Shown here one piece after another: positions 50,673 through 59,610 of a stretch of DNA of 64,000 nt. The notes under the pieces are model-generated. The model searched no databases and was not told where the DNA came from. It saw only the letters and a program-made list of their open reading frames with translations. How positions within the stretch are numbered: the stretch's first letter is position 1; the number at the start of each line of letters is the position of its first letter. This DNA is from CAILZL01 sp050248275 (GTDB taxonomy: Bacteria; Pseudomonadota; Gammaproteobacteria; Steroidobacterales; Steroidobacteraceae), in the NCBI GenBank assembly GCA_050248275.1, contig JBFWSR010000016.1, forward strand, positions 1 through 64,000, in the 5' to 3' direction. The translations under genes and the position numbers were made by a program.

Positions 50673-51062
50673 ATGGCATGGGTACAATTGGTAACGCTGC
50701 TGGCGTTGGTGCAATTCATCTGGTTCGGCATCCTCGTCGGACGCGCCCGGGTGCGTCACGGGGTGGCGGCGCCGGCGACGACCGGGCACGAGATATTCGA
50801 ACGCTATTACCGCGTGCACATGAACACGCTGGAAACCATGGCGGTATTCCTGCCGGCCCTGTGGGTGGCGGCTCAGTACTGGTCGCCCGCATGGATGGCT
50901 GGCCTCGGCGCCATTTATCTTGTTGGGCGTCAGTTATATCTGCGGGGCTATGTGGCCGATCCGAACAAACGCGGTCTGGGCTATGGCGTCAGCATTCTGC
51001 CGACGCTGGCGCTGCTGCTGGCGGCCATGGCGGGCATATTGCGGACATTGACCGGCCTGTGA
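50673..51062 (+). CDS. MAPEG family membrane protein
   Basis: A 129-residue protein with four membrane helices, related to microsomal glutathione transferases. Family features are RVRHGVAAPATTGHEIFERYYRVHMNTLETMAVFLPALWVAA (about 24-65), with the conserved Arg, Asn and Glu, and GRQLYLRGYVADPNKRGLGYG. Bacterial members may conjugate glutathione to hydrophobic compounds in the membrane; activity is inferred. A single gene with GAGG upstream of ATG 50673. Confidence 0.9.
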   Translation: MAWVQLVTLLALVQFIWFGILVGRARVRHGVAAPATTGHEIFERYYRVHMNTLETMAVFLPALWVAAQYWSPAWMAGLGAIYLVGRQLYLRGYVADPNKRGLGYGVSILPTLALLLAAMAGILRTLTGL

Positions 51063-51105
51063 TCGCCGGTCGATGCAAGTCGGTATGGCTGAGATCGCAT
51101 CTCGA

Positions 51106-51507
51106 TCAGCGATTGATCATTGAATTGCAGACCTGGGTAAATCCCTGCTCGAACAGCGTGCGGGTTTGCTCATCGAGGTCCATCTTGCCCAGGGCGCGCC
51201 GCATGCACAGCATCCATTGATCCGACTCAACCTGACTGATGGGTACATTCGCATGCGCTGACATCATGCACTTGGCATTTTCACGTTCGAAATAAGTGCG
51301 CGGCCCGCCCAGCCAGCCGCTGAGGAATTCGAACAGTGTTTCGCGCATATAGCTCAGGTCGGCGGCATGCAGGCGGCGCAGTTCGGCCACGTCCGGTGAC
51401 GATTCCATGTCGTCATAAAAGAACTTGACCAGTTTGCGGATGCCGGCCTCGCCACCCAGTTGTTCGTAGGCGGTGATCTCGGCCACTGTCTCAGGATTTG
51501 CGCTCAT
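51106..51507 (-). CDS. Group II truncated hemoglobin
   Basis: A 133-residue heme protein. YEQLGGEAGIRKLVKFFYDDM opens the globin fold, the proximal histidine is His85 in CMMSAHANVPIS, and Trp98 in SDQWMLCMRRAL is the G8 Trp that marks group II. These proteins bind oxygen and can detoxify nitric oxide or peroxides. The segment around the proximal His differs from the usual RHxxF pattern, so it is a divergent member. It lies 100 bases downstream of ompW on the same strand, behind a perfect palindrome. Confidence 0.88.
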   Translation of the reverse strand: MSANPETVAEITAYEQLGGEAGIRKLVKFFYDDMESSPDVAELRRLHAADLSYMRETLFEFLSGWLGGPRTYFERENAKCMMSAHANVPISQVESDQWMLCMRRALGKMDLDEQTRTLFEQGFTQVCNSMINR

Positions 51508-51535
51508 GCTGAAAACCCGGTTGCCTGAAATGAAA

Positions 51536-51567
51536 CATGACAGGACTCAAGCTTGAGTCCTGTCATG
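51536..51567. repeat. 32-bp perfect palindrome between ompW and the truncated hemoglobin gene
   Basis: The two 16-base halves meet at AAGCTT (51549-51554) and are exact reverse complements from CATGACAGG on. On the minus strand it stands 40 bases after the ompW stop and is followed by TTTCATTT, so it may be the ompW terminator; the lack of any spacer and its place 28 bases before the hemoglobin start also allow an operator role. Confidence 0.7.
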
Positions 51568-51607
51568 CAATGATGGTTCCGATTCTACAGCGCTGTGCGC
51601 CGTGTCA

Positions 51608-52252
51608 TCAGAAGCGGTAGCCGACGCCCACGCCGTAGATGTACGGATCGACGGAGACGGTGGTGACTTTGGTGCCGCCGGCATAGACATTGGTGCTGAT
51701 GTCAGCTTTCTTTGCATCGAACGATAAAGACATCCTGTCCGTCAGACTGACATCCACGCCTGCCTGCAATGCCAGGCCAAGACTGGTGCGCTTGATGGTC
51801 AGTTTGGTGGCGCCCAACGCCAGATCATCCTCGGTGAACCAGGTGAAGTTCAGGCCGGCGCCCACATAGGGACGTACCGCGTTGGTCAGGATGTAATACT
51901 TGGCAGTCAGTGTCGGCGGCAGGTGCTGCACAGTGCCCAGATTGACGTCACCGCCTGTTGTATGAGCAACCACAGTGTGACGCTGCGGGATGGTCAGCAA
52001 CAGCTCGACGCCCACGTGCGGCATGACAGCGTATTCAAAGTCGATATCCGGCGCCCACTTGTTGCTCACGTCCACGCCGTCTTTCGGCAATGCACCGCCC
52101 AACGCTGCATCAGACTTGTCTGCAGGGACGATGTGAATGGCGCGCAGGCGCATGGTTAACTTGCCGGGTTCATCAGCAGCGTTTGCGCTGAAGCTGGCAA
52201 TGCCGAGCATTGCTGCGATACTGGTGGCCAGGAGGGTCTTGCTGATCGACAT
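51608..52252 (-). CDS. OmpW family outer membrane protein
   Basis: A 214-residue eight-stranded beta-barrel porin. Signal peptide about 1-26 (MLGIASFSANAAD). Strands alternate hydrophobic and polar residues; MRLRAIHIVPAD at the start of the barrel, DIDFEYAVMPHVGVELLLTIP, LPPTLTAKYYI, RPYVGAGLNFTWF and the C-terminal YIYGVGVGYRF with final Phe are family marks. The narrow channel is thought to pass small hydrophobic molecules. GAGG lies seven bases before ATG 52252. Confidence 0.95.
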   Translation of the reverse strand: MSISKTLLATSIAAMLGIASFSANAADEPGKLTMRLRAIHIVPADKSDAALGGALPKDGVDVSNKWAPDIDFEYAVMPHVGVELLLTIPQRHTVVAHTTGGDVNLGTVQHLPPTLTAKYYILTNAVRPYVGAGLNFTWFTEDDLALGATKLTIKRTSLGLALQAGVDVSLTDRMSLSFDAKKADISTNVYAGGTKVTTVSVDPYIYGVGVGYRF

Positions 52253-52301
52253 GATTCTGCCTCACTTAACTGTTCAAGAGAACGGCAGCTAGGTTAATCA
52301 G

Positions 52302-52324
52302 CCGGATAGGCCTCCTATATCCGG
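52302..52324. repeat. Inverted repeat upstream of ompW
   Basis: CCGGATA and TATCCGG are separated by 9 bases; the inner bases can pair further with a two-base bulge. It is 50-72 bases upstream of ompW and 63 bases after the DUF3465 stop. There is no T run, so a terminator is doubtful; an operator or mRNA structure is possible. Confidence 0.4.
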
Positions 52325-52386
52325 GAATGAACGCGTCATATACGCAGTCATCAGAATGAGAAAGGTGCGTATTGCATCCGTTGTGA

Positions 52387-52863
52387 TTACTGGTAAATGC
52401 GATCCCGATGCCTGATCCACCCGGACTCATGCCGGCCTGCGGGATCGCGATGCGTCCAGTGGATGACGCCGCCCTGTGGATTCCATTCATATTCGCCATG
52501 GATGATGACGGCATCGCCAGATTGCAGATCGGCCACGCGTTCCGCCAGATCGATGTTATGCGCCACCAGCACCGTATGCCCGGAAGGCAGGCTGACAATG
52601 AAGCGCTGATGCCTTGAGCCATTGCTGTCCTCTTTGAGCAGCTTGCTGACGGTGCCCTGCAGCTCCACCTGCACATTGCTGCGTTGTTCGCGGAAGGCGT
52701 GCTCGATCGCTGCCGTTCCAGTTGTACTGGCTTCGGCAACTGCAACTGACGGCTGCTCGCTGGCGGTCGGCGCAGATACCCGGTCGGGTTGGCTGGCGTG
52801 TTGCTGACTGTAGGTCAGATAGGCGGCGATCAAGACCAGCAGCAGTGTCAGGGCTTTTTTCAT
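52387..52863 (-). CDS. DUF3465 family protein
   Basis: A 158-residue protein with an N-terminal membrane helix or signal (KKALTLLLVLIAAYLTYSQ), a low-complexity Ala/Ser/Thr linker (about 25-50) and an OB-fold-like domain of about 100 residues: AFREQRSNVQVELQGTVSKLLKEDSNGSRHQRFIVSLPSGHTVLVAHNIDLAERV, then GDAVIIHGEYEWNPQGGVIHWTHRDPAGRHESGWIRH. That is the DUF3465 pattern; function unknown, probably periplasmic. I start at ATG 52863. It is divergent from the tRNA gene. Confidence 0.8.
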   Translation of the reverse strand: MKKALTLLLVLIAAYLTYSQQHASQPDRVSAPTASEQPSVAVAEASTTGTAAIEHAFREQRSNVQVELQGTVSKLLKEDSNGSRHQRFIVSLPSGHTVLVAHNIDLAERVADLQSGDAVIIHGEYEWNPQGGVIHWTHRDPAGRHESGWIRHRDRIYQ

Positions 52864-52962
52864 GGTGTGGCAGGATGATAAGAGTCCAGTTGTCCTTGCC
52901 AGTATTGCACAGGCCATGGTGTGGTAAAGCAGCGCATGGAAGCGCTAGAATTCCGCGCCCAT

Positions 52963-53036
52963 GCGGGTGTAGTTCAATGGTAGAACTGTAGCTTCCCAAG
53001 CTACTAACGTGGGTTCGATTCCCATCACCCGCTCCA
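52963..53036 (+). tRNA. tRNA-Gly (anticodon CCC), CCA encoded
   Basis: The full cloverleaf is readable: acceptor GCGGGTG pairing with CACCCGC, D arm GTTC/GAAC, anticodon stem GTAGC/GCTAC around loop TTCCCAA (anticodon CCC), T arm TGGG-TTCGATT-CCCA, discriminator T and encoded CCA at 53034-53036. A -10-like TAGAAT at 52946-52951 followed by a GC-rich start region would fit a stable-RNA promoter; its -35 box is not clear. Confidence 0.97.
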
Positions 53037-53083
53037 CTTTCACCTCCGCCTTTACTACAACAATCCGACAACCGGGCGCGAGT

Positions 53084-54352
<1,269 letters not shown>

Positions 54353-54512
54353 TTCTGGTGCCAATGTGCAGGCGTCATTGTGCGTACACATCCATGAATA
54401 ACTGAGTTGGCTTCATTCGGGAGAGGCGTCTATGCTGCTTGCAGGACTGTAAGTATGATTGCAACTGTAGCTGCCAGCTACCATGGTCAATTATGAGAAT
54501 TACGAGGGATTT

Positions 54513-55199
54513 ATGCGGTTAACACACTTGTGGAAAAAGAACGGATTAATGGCCGCCTTATTGGCAGCCCTTGTGGTGTGTGGATGTGCAACCGAGTCTC
54601 ACAATGCGATTACGCCCGAGAAGCCGGCAGCGGCAGCGGCTAGATACATCGGTCCTAAACAACAGATTTCCGTCGGGCAGTTCGATAATCGCTCGACTTA
54701 CTTGCGTGGGCTGTTTTCTGATGGTGTTGACCGTCTTGGCGGTCAGGCAAAGACGATTCTCATCGGTCATCTGCAGGAAAGCGGCCGCTTCGATGTCATG
54801 GACCGGGATAACATGGCGCGGTTAGCCCAAGAATTGAAGTACAGCGGCAAGGTGCAGAATGTTGCCGGCGCCGACTACGTCATTACGGGCGACGTTGTTG
54901 AGTTTGGTCGCAAAGAAACTGGCGACGCGCAACTCTTTGGAATTCTTGGCAGTGGCAAGAAGCAGGTGGCGTATTCGAAAGTCACCCTGAACATTGTTGA
55001 TGTGGCGACTTCCAAAGTCGCTTACTCCGTTTCAGGAGCAGGCGAATATGCGCTCAGCAATCGTGAAGTGCTGGGTTTCGGTGGTACGGCAGGTTATGAC
55101 TCCACACTCAATGGCAAGGTGTTGGATCTTGCCATTCGCGAGGCGGTCGATCGTTTGGCAGAAGGCATCGACAACGGTGCATTGAAGGCAGCGAAGTGA
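54513..55199 (+). CDS. CsgG/HfaB-family lipoprotein
   Basis: A 228-residue outer-membrane-type lipoprotein. The signal ends at VVCGCATE, with the second Cys as likely lipid site. The CsgG-like domain includes ISVGQFDNRSTYLRGLFSDGVDRLGGQAKTILIGHLQESGRFDVMDRDNM, ADYVITGDVVEFGRKETGD and KVTLNIVDVATSKVAYSVSGAGEYALSNREVLGFGGTAGYDSTLNGKVL. CsgG itself is the curli secretion pore, but this protein lies in a three-lipoprotein operon known in Neisseria (NMB1164-1162 type) without curli genes. ATG 54513 has GAGG at good spacing. Codon use seems less GC-rich than the surroundings. Confidence 0.85.
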   Translation: MRLTHLWKKNGLMAALLAALVVCGCATESHNAITPEKPAAAAARYIGPKQQISVGQFDNRSTYLRGLFSDGVDRLGGQAKTILIGHLQESGRFDVMDRDNMARLAQELKYSGKVQNVAGADYVITGDVVEFGRKETGDAQLFGILGSGKKQVAYSKVTLNIVDVATSKVAYSVSGAGEYALSNREVLGFGGTAGYDSTLNGKVLDLAIREAVDRLAEGIDNGALKAAK

Positions 55200-55540
55200 G
55201 TCGTACCATCGCGGCATTGCTGGCGTTTGCGTTTATCGCAGGCTGCGCCAGCCCCGCGATGTACGCTTGGGGAAATTACGAGGAATTGGTGTATGCCTCG
55301 TATGCGGCACCAGGCAGCATTCCGCCGGAAATTCAGATTCTCAAGATGGAAGAGGACTATCAGAAGGCGCGAGCCATGCATAAGCACGTGCCACCTGGTT
55401 GGCATGCCCATCTTGGCTACCTGTATGCGCAACTGGGCAAGCTCGATGAATCTGAACGTGAGTTGCTTGCCGAAAAAGCGGAATACCCGGAGTCTGCGGT
55501 GATGATGGATAGCCTTTTGGCCAACTTGAGAAAACCATGA
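55196..55540 (+). CDS. DUF4810 family lipoprotein
   Basis: A 114-residue lipoprotein with lipobox FIAGC (Cys17). The mature part holds AMYAWGNYEELVYASYAAPGSIPPEIQILKMEEDYQKARA and a TPR-like end (PPGWHAHLGYLYAQLGKLDESERELLAEKAEYPES). The start is GTG 55196, overlapping the CsgG-like stop by four bases, and its own stop overlaps the next start. The family is known only from this operon type. Confidence 0.85.
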   Translation: MSRTIAALLAFAFIAGCASPAMYAWGNYEELVYASYAAPGSIPPEIQILKMEEDYQKARAMHKHVPPGWHAHLGYLYAQLGKLDESERELLAEKAEYPESAVMMDSLLANLRKP

Positions 55541-56175
55541 GTTCAGTCATCCGCGTATTGTTGATTCTGGCTGCGCTTGCGTTGGCTGGTTGCGCCACTC
55601 AGCCATACGACTACACGAACTTCCGTGCTGCACATCCGCGCTCGATACTTGTGCTACCGCCGATTAACGAGAGCACTGAGGTAATGGGCACTTACGGTTA
55701 TCTATCGACAGTTACTCAGCCGCTGGCAGAGATGGGTTACTACGTGTTCCCAGTGGCTGTCGTGGATCAGTTCCTGAAAGAGAATGGCATGCCTACGGCG
55801 GGTGAGATGCATCAAGTGTCACTCGCCAAAGTGCGTGAGGTGATTGGCGCCGATGCGGTCATGTTTATTACACTGAAACAATATGGCAGCAAGTTCCAAC
55901 TGGTTTCGAGCGTGACGACAGTCAGTGCAAATGCCAGTTTGGTTGATGCCCGTACCGGTACGTTGCTGTGGGAGGGTCAAGCCACGGTACAACAAAGCCC
56001 GGACAGCTCCGGCAACTTTCTTACTGACATGATTGCTGCAGCAATCACTCAAGCGATCAACAAGAAATCAGATGCGGCCCATGGCGTTAGTCGAGCGGCC
56101 AACGCACAACTTTTTACTCTGCAGGGCCGTGGGCTACTCTATGGGCCCTATAGTCCAAAGTACGCATCAAAGTAG
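55537..56175 (+). CDS. DUF799 (GNA1162-type) lipoprotein
   Basis: A 212-residue lipoprotein, lipobox LALAGC (Cys19). The domain resembles the N-terminal part of TolB/CsgG-like proteins: RSILVLPPINESTEVMGTYGYLSTVTQPLAEMGYYVFPVAVVDQFLKENGMPTAGEMHQVSLAKVREVIGADAVMFITL. In Neisseria GNA1162 is a surface-exposed homologue. It overlaps the DUF4810 gene by four bases. The three proteins probably form one envelope complex; a transport role has been proposed from fold but is not shown here. Confidence 0.88.
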   Translation: MSSVIRVLLILAALALAGCATQPYDYTNFRAAHPRSILVLPPINESTEVMGTYGYLSTVTQPLAEMGYYVFPVAVVDQFLKENGMPTAGEMHQVSLAKVREVIGADAVMFITLKQYGSKFQLVSSVTTVSANASLVDARTGTLLWEGQATVQQSPDSSGNFLTDMIAAAITQAINKKSDAAHGVSRAANAQLFTLQGRGLLYGPYSPKYASK

Positions 56176-56194
56176 CCCTGCTGCCTGCTCGGGC

Positions 56195-57076
56195 TTACTC
56201 ACTAAACGCCCGCGCTCTGGCCTGCACCAGCTTGCCGGTTTGATAGTCGAGGATGGCCTGCTGAATTTCTTCCGGCGTGTTCATCACGAACGGCCCGTAC
56301 TGGACGACGGGTTCGTTCAGGGGCTGGGCAGTCAGCACCAGGAAGCGCGCATCGCTGGCGGCAGTCACGACGATGCGGTCGCCAGCGTTGAGCAAGGCGG
56401 CAACATGACCGCTGACCGGCGTTGCCGCCATGCCTTCGCCAACACTGATTTCGCCTTGATAAAGATATAGCAGCGCGTTGTGCGTCTCCGGCGTGGGCTG
56501 CATGAAATGCCGGCCCTGCGGCAGATGCACATCGAGATAGGTCGCCTGTGTGGCCAGTCCTTGTACCGGGCCGGCAATGCACTGTTCGCCATCTACAAAT
56601 TCACCGGCAATGATTTTCACCGTGCCGCCATTGCCAAGCTGAACGACCGGAATTTTCGCGGCGGGAATGTCGCGGTAGCTGGCCGGCTTCATCTTGTCCC
56701 GGGCCGGCAGATTGATCCACAACTGAAAGCCATGCATGCGGCCTGCCTGCTGCTGCGGCATTTCGGAATGAATGATGCCATGTGCGGCGGACATCCATTG
56801 CACATCGCCATTGCGCAGATGACCTTTGTTGCCCATGTGGTCTTCGTGCAGCATGTGGCCTTCCAGCATGTAGGTCACGGTTTCAAAACCACGGTGCGGA
56901 TGCGGAGGGAAGCCGGCGATGTAATCGCCGGCCTTGTCGCTGCCGAATTCGTCCAGCATCAGGAAGGGGTCCAGCCGCAGGTGCTGACGCTGCCCCAGGC
57001 TGCGCAGCAGTTTCACGCCGGCGCCATCCGAGGTGTTCATGCCTTCGATGATTTGATTGACGCTGCGGCTGCTCAT
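56195..57076 (-). CDS. Pirin family protein
   Basis: A 293-residue bicupin metal protein. The N-terminal cupin has FPPHPHRGFETVTYMLEGHMLHEDHMGNKG (about 62-91), giving the His, His, His and Glu metal ligands, and GDVQWMSAAHGIIHSEMPQ. The C-terminal cupin (about 180-280) lacks these ligands. Bacterial pirins include quercetin dioxygenases, and others bind regulatory partners. I start at ATG 57076. It lies 17 bases after azoR on the same strand, so the two probably form one redox-stress operon. Confidence 0.93.
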   Translation of the reverse strand: MSSRSVNQIIEGMNTSDGAGVKLLRSLGQRQHLRLDPFLMLDEFGSDKAGDYIAGFPPHPHRGFETVTYMLEGHMLHEDHMGNKGHLRNGDVQWMSAAHGIIHSEMPQQQAGRMHGFQLWINLPARDKMKPASYRDIPAAKIPVVQLGNGGTVKIIAGEFVDGEQCIAGPVQGLATQATYLDVHLPQGRHFMQPTPETHNALLYLYQGEISVGEGMAATPVSGHVAALLNAGDRIVVTAASDARFLVLTAQPLNEPVVQYGPFVMNTPEEIQQAILDYQTGKLVQARARAFSE

Positions 57077-57093
57077 GGATTGACCTCTGTGAT

Positions 57094-57711
57094 TCAAGCG
57101 CTGGCGAATGTCTGCGCCAGCCGCGTGCTGTGCTGACGTGCGGCAGTCAAGCCCTGCGCGCGGGTGTCAGCGTCGATGTTGAGTCCTTCGGCGTAAACGA
57201 ATTCAACGTCCTGCATGCCGAGCAGATTCAGGAATGCGCGTACCTGGGTGGTGGCGCTGTCCTGCTGCGTGCCGGCATATTTACCGCCGCGTGTGGCAAA
57301 CACCAATACGCGCTTGCCCTGCATGATGCCAACCGGACCGTTGGCAGTGTAATTGAAGGTGACGCCGGCGCGCGCCAGGTGATCGAAGTACGCCTGCAGG
57401 GCCGAAGGAATGCCGAAGTTGTACAGCGGCAGGCCCAGCACGACGACATCGGCGTTTTTCAATTCGGCAATCAGGGCATCCGAGTAGACAACGATTGCCT
57501 GCTGTTCAACGCTGCGCTGCTCGGCAGGAGTCATGAAAGCCTGCAGGCGGGTGGCATTCAGGTGCGGCACAGGTTCGTTGGCCAGGTCGCGGATGATCAC
57601 CCTGGCGTCGGGATGGTTGCGTTGCCATTCCTCCACAAAGGCATTGGCCAGTTGGGTGGACTGACCTCCGGCGGAGAACAGGCTGGTATTGAGCTGCAGC
57701 AGGGTTTTCAT
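57094..57711 (-). CDS. azoR: FMN-dependent NADH-azoreductase / NADH:quinone reductase
   Basis: A 205-residue flavodoxin-fold enzyme that reduces quinones and azo bonds with NADH. Motifs are LLQLNTSLFSAGGQSTQLANAFVEEW (phosphate loop of FMN, about 4-29), VVVLGLPLYNFGIPSALQAYFDHLARAGVTFNYT (about 88-121), and FATRGGKYAG for flavin contact. It is likely under control of the divergent LysR gene, an arrangement commonly seen for azoR homologues, which respond to thiol-reactive or quinone compounds. Confidence 0.94.
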   Translation of the reverse strand: MKTLLQLNTSLFSAGGQSTQLANAFVEEWQRNHPDARVIIRDLANEPVPHLNATRLQAFMTPAEQRSVEQQAIVVYSDALIAELKNADVVVLGLPLYNFGIPSALQAYFDHLARAGVTFNYTANGPVGIMQGKRVLVFATRGGKYAGTQQDSATTQVRAFLNLLGMQDVEFVYAEGLNIDADTRAQGLTAARQHSTRLAQTFASA

Positions 57712-57820
57712 GGTGATTCCTCGAATCGTGACGGGCTGAGGGATTGGCCTGAGAGAGTGGCTTGCCGCCATGAAACGATTTACCGGGTCAATTAAAAAGC
57801 TCAATATTTGGCGTCAACCT

Positions 57821-57835
57821 ATCGAATGGATTGAT
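57821..57835. promoter_or_regulatory. Possible LysR-type regulator box (ATC-N9-GAT)
   Basis: ATC and GAT are separated by nine bases, the T-N11-A pattern of LysR-type sites, directly before the regulator's own start codon and 110 bases from azoR. Such sites often serve autorepression and divergent activation. The match is short and could be chance. Confidence 0.35.
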
Positions 57836-57836
57836 C

Positions 57837-58826
57837 ATGAGTCCTCCGCGAAGCATCCCGGAAAAAACCAGCCTGCCCGGTTATCCGCGCATTTCCATCG
57901 AGCAATGGCGGGCGTTGCTGGCAGTGGTGGATGCGGGTGGTTATGCCCAGGCGGCCGGGCAGTTGCAAAAGAGCCAGTCGTCAATCACCTATGCAGTGAA
58001 GAAACTGGAGTCGGTGCTGGACATCACGGTGTTCGAGCTGCAGGGACGCAAGGCCGTGCTCACGCCCACGGGACAATTGCTGTATCGCCGGGCACGCGCC
58101 CTGCTGGAAGAAGCCAGCGGTCTGGAACGTGCCGCACATCGTTTGTCGGCAGGCTGGGAGGCGGAGATCGGTCTGGCGGTCGAACCTTTGTTTCCGACGG
58201 CAGTATTGCTCAAGTGTCTGGCGCTGTTTGCGCACGAGAGTCCGCATACGCGCATCGAACTGATCGAGTCGGTATTGAGCGGCACCTTCGAGGCGCTCAG
58301 TGAAGGCAAGGCAGAACTGGCGATTTCCGCCACCGTGCCGGCGGGCTATCTGGGCGATGCGTTGATGGCCGTGCGTCTGCTGGCCGTATCGGCGCCCGGG
58401 CATCCCTTGCAGCAGTTCGCGCGGCCGCTGACCCAGCGCGATCTGCGTGCCCACCGTCAGCTGGTGGTGCGCGACAGCGGCATCAATCGCAGCGGCAATG
58501 CCTTGATGCTGGATGCGACCCAACGCTGGACCGTCAGCAACATGAGCACTTCAATCGAAGCAGTACGGCGTGGTTACGGCTTTGCCTGGTTTCCAGAGGA
58601 AAAGATTCGCGAGGAATTGCACGCCGGTGTGTTGCGGCCGCAGAAACTGCGTGAGGGCAGTGTCCGCGTGGGTACCTTGTATCTGTTTCATGCCGACCGC
58701 GATGCGGCGGGCCCGGGTGTGCTGCGACTGGCGGAAATCATTCGGGATACGACCGCCAGCGAATGCAAGGCAGCGGAGCATGATCGGGAAAGCTCGCCAG
58801 CAAGGAAACAACGCCGTGGTCGTTAA
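57837..58826 (+). CDS. LysR family transcriptional regulator
   Basis: A 329-residue regulator. The winged helix-turn-helix lies at about 15-75 (IEQWRALLAVVDAGGYAQAAGQLQKSQSSITYAVKKLESVLDITVFELQGRKAVLTPTG). The effector-binding domain follows (about 105-305), including the recognition core WTVSNMSTSIEAVRRGYGFAWFPEEKI. ATG 57837 is used instead of TTG 57831. The last 25 residues are charged and overlap the next gene. It diverges from azoR-pirin, its probable target. Confidence 0.92.
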   Translation: MSPPRSIPEKTSLPGYPRISIEQWRALLAVVDAGGYAQAAGQLQKSQSSITYAVKKLESVLDITVFELQGRKAVLTPTGQLLYRRARALLEEASGLERAAHRLSAGWEAEIGLAVEPLFPTAVLLKCLALFAHESPHTRIELIESVLSGTFEALSEGKAELAISATVPAGYLGDALMAVRLLAVSAPGHPLQQFARPLTQRDLRAHRQLVVRDSGINRSGNALMLDATQRWTVSNMSTSIEAVRRGYGFAWFPEEKIREELHAGVLRPQKLREGSVRVGTLYLFHADRDAAGPGVLRLAEIIRDTTASECKAAEHDRESSPARKQRRGR

Positions 58827-59553
58827 AGCCAGGTCGTCAGCAGTGCGGACTGCAGCGACGGCGACCGGCCTGTTGCGGGAATTGCAGGCACGGCGCGATC
58901 CTGACAGGGCGCGGATGTCGCAGCGATTTTTCAAGACCGGTCCGGGACAGTACGGTGAAGGTGATCAATTTCTGGGCCTGACCGTGCCAATGCTGCGCAG
59001 TGTGGCCAGGCAGCATCTGGGTCTTGAGTTGGCGGAAGCCGGCAAGCTGTTGCAATCCGATTGGCATGAAGCGCGCCTGCTGGCCTTGCTGATCATGGTC
59101 GGACAATATCAGCGCGCTGAGGCTGCACAGCAGCTGGCCATCTACCGGCTTTATATGCGCAGCACGGCGTATATCAACAACTGGGACCTGGTGGATGCTT
59201 CGGCCTCACACATTGTCGGCGCGCATCTGCAACAGCGTACCCGCACGCCATTGCTGCGTTTTGCCCGCTCCGGCAATGTGTGGCGGCGGCGCATCGCCAT
59301 TCTCGCGACCTTTCATTACATCAAGCAGGGCGAGTTCGCCGAGACGCTGCGCCTTGCCGAACTGTTATTGCAAGATGAGCATGACCTGATTCACAAGGCA
59401 GTGGGCTGGATGCTGCGTGAAGTCGGCAAGCGTGATCAGGCAGTCGAAGAAGGTTTTCTCAAGACTCATGCCGCACGCATGCCGCGCACCATGCTGCGTT
59501 ATGCTGTCGAACGTTTTGCACCGGCGGTGCGGCAGCACTACCTGCAACGGTAA
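58816..59553 (+). CDS. AlkD-like DNA alkylation repair protein (HEAT-repeat)
   Basis: A 245-residue all-helical protein. RMSQRFFKTGPGQYGEGDQFLGLTVPMLRSVARQH (about 33-67) is the hallmark of this family, followed by HEAT-like repeats: WHEARLLALLIMVGQYQ, INNWDLVDASASHIVGAHL, WRRRIAILATFHYIKQGEF and HDLIHKAVGWMLREVGKRD. AlkD removes N3- and N7-alkylpurines without base flipping. I choose GTG 58816, which overlaps the LysR gene by 11 bases and has AAGGA upstream; ATG 58780 is possible. Confidence 0.88.
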   Translation: MVVKARSSAVRTAATATGLLRELQARRDPDRARMSQRFFKTGPGQYGEGDQFLGLTVPMLRSVARQHLGLELAEAGKLLQSDWHEARLLALLIMVGQYQRAEAAQQLAIYRLYMRSTAYINNWDLVDASASHIVGAHLQQRTRTPLLRFARSGNVWRRRIAILATFHYIKQGEFAETLRLAELLLQDEHDLIHKAVGWMLREVGKRDQAVEEGFLKTHAARMPRTMLRYAVERFAPAVRQHYLQR

Positions 59554-59610
59554 CTGCCGGCAGCGTGAGCATGAATTATTCAATCAGCTAATAAAAACCA
59601 GGGGGCGGAC

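Noticed and set aside
52963..53036. tRNA-Gly as attachment site of an integrated element
   Set aside because: No integrase gene and no direct repeat of the tRNA 3' end were seen downstream; dctA follows directly.
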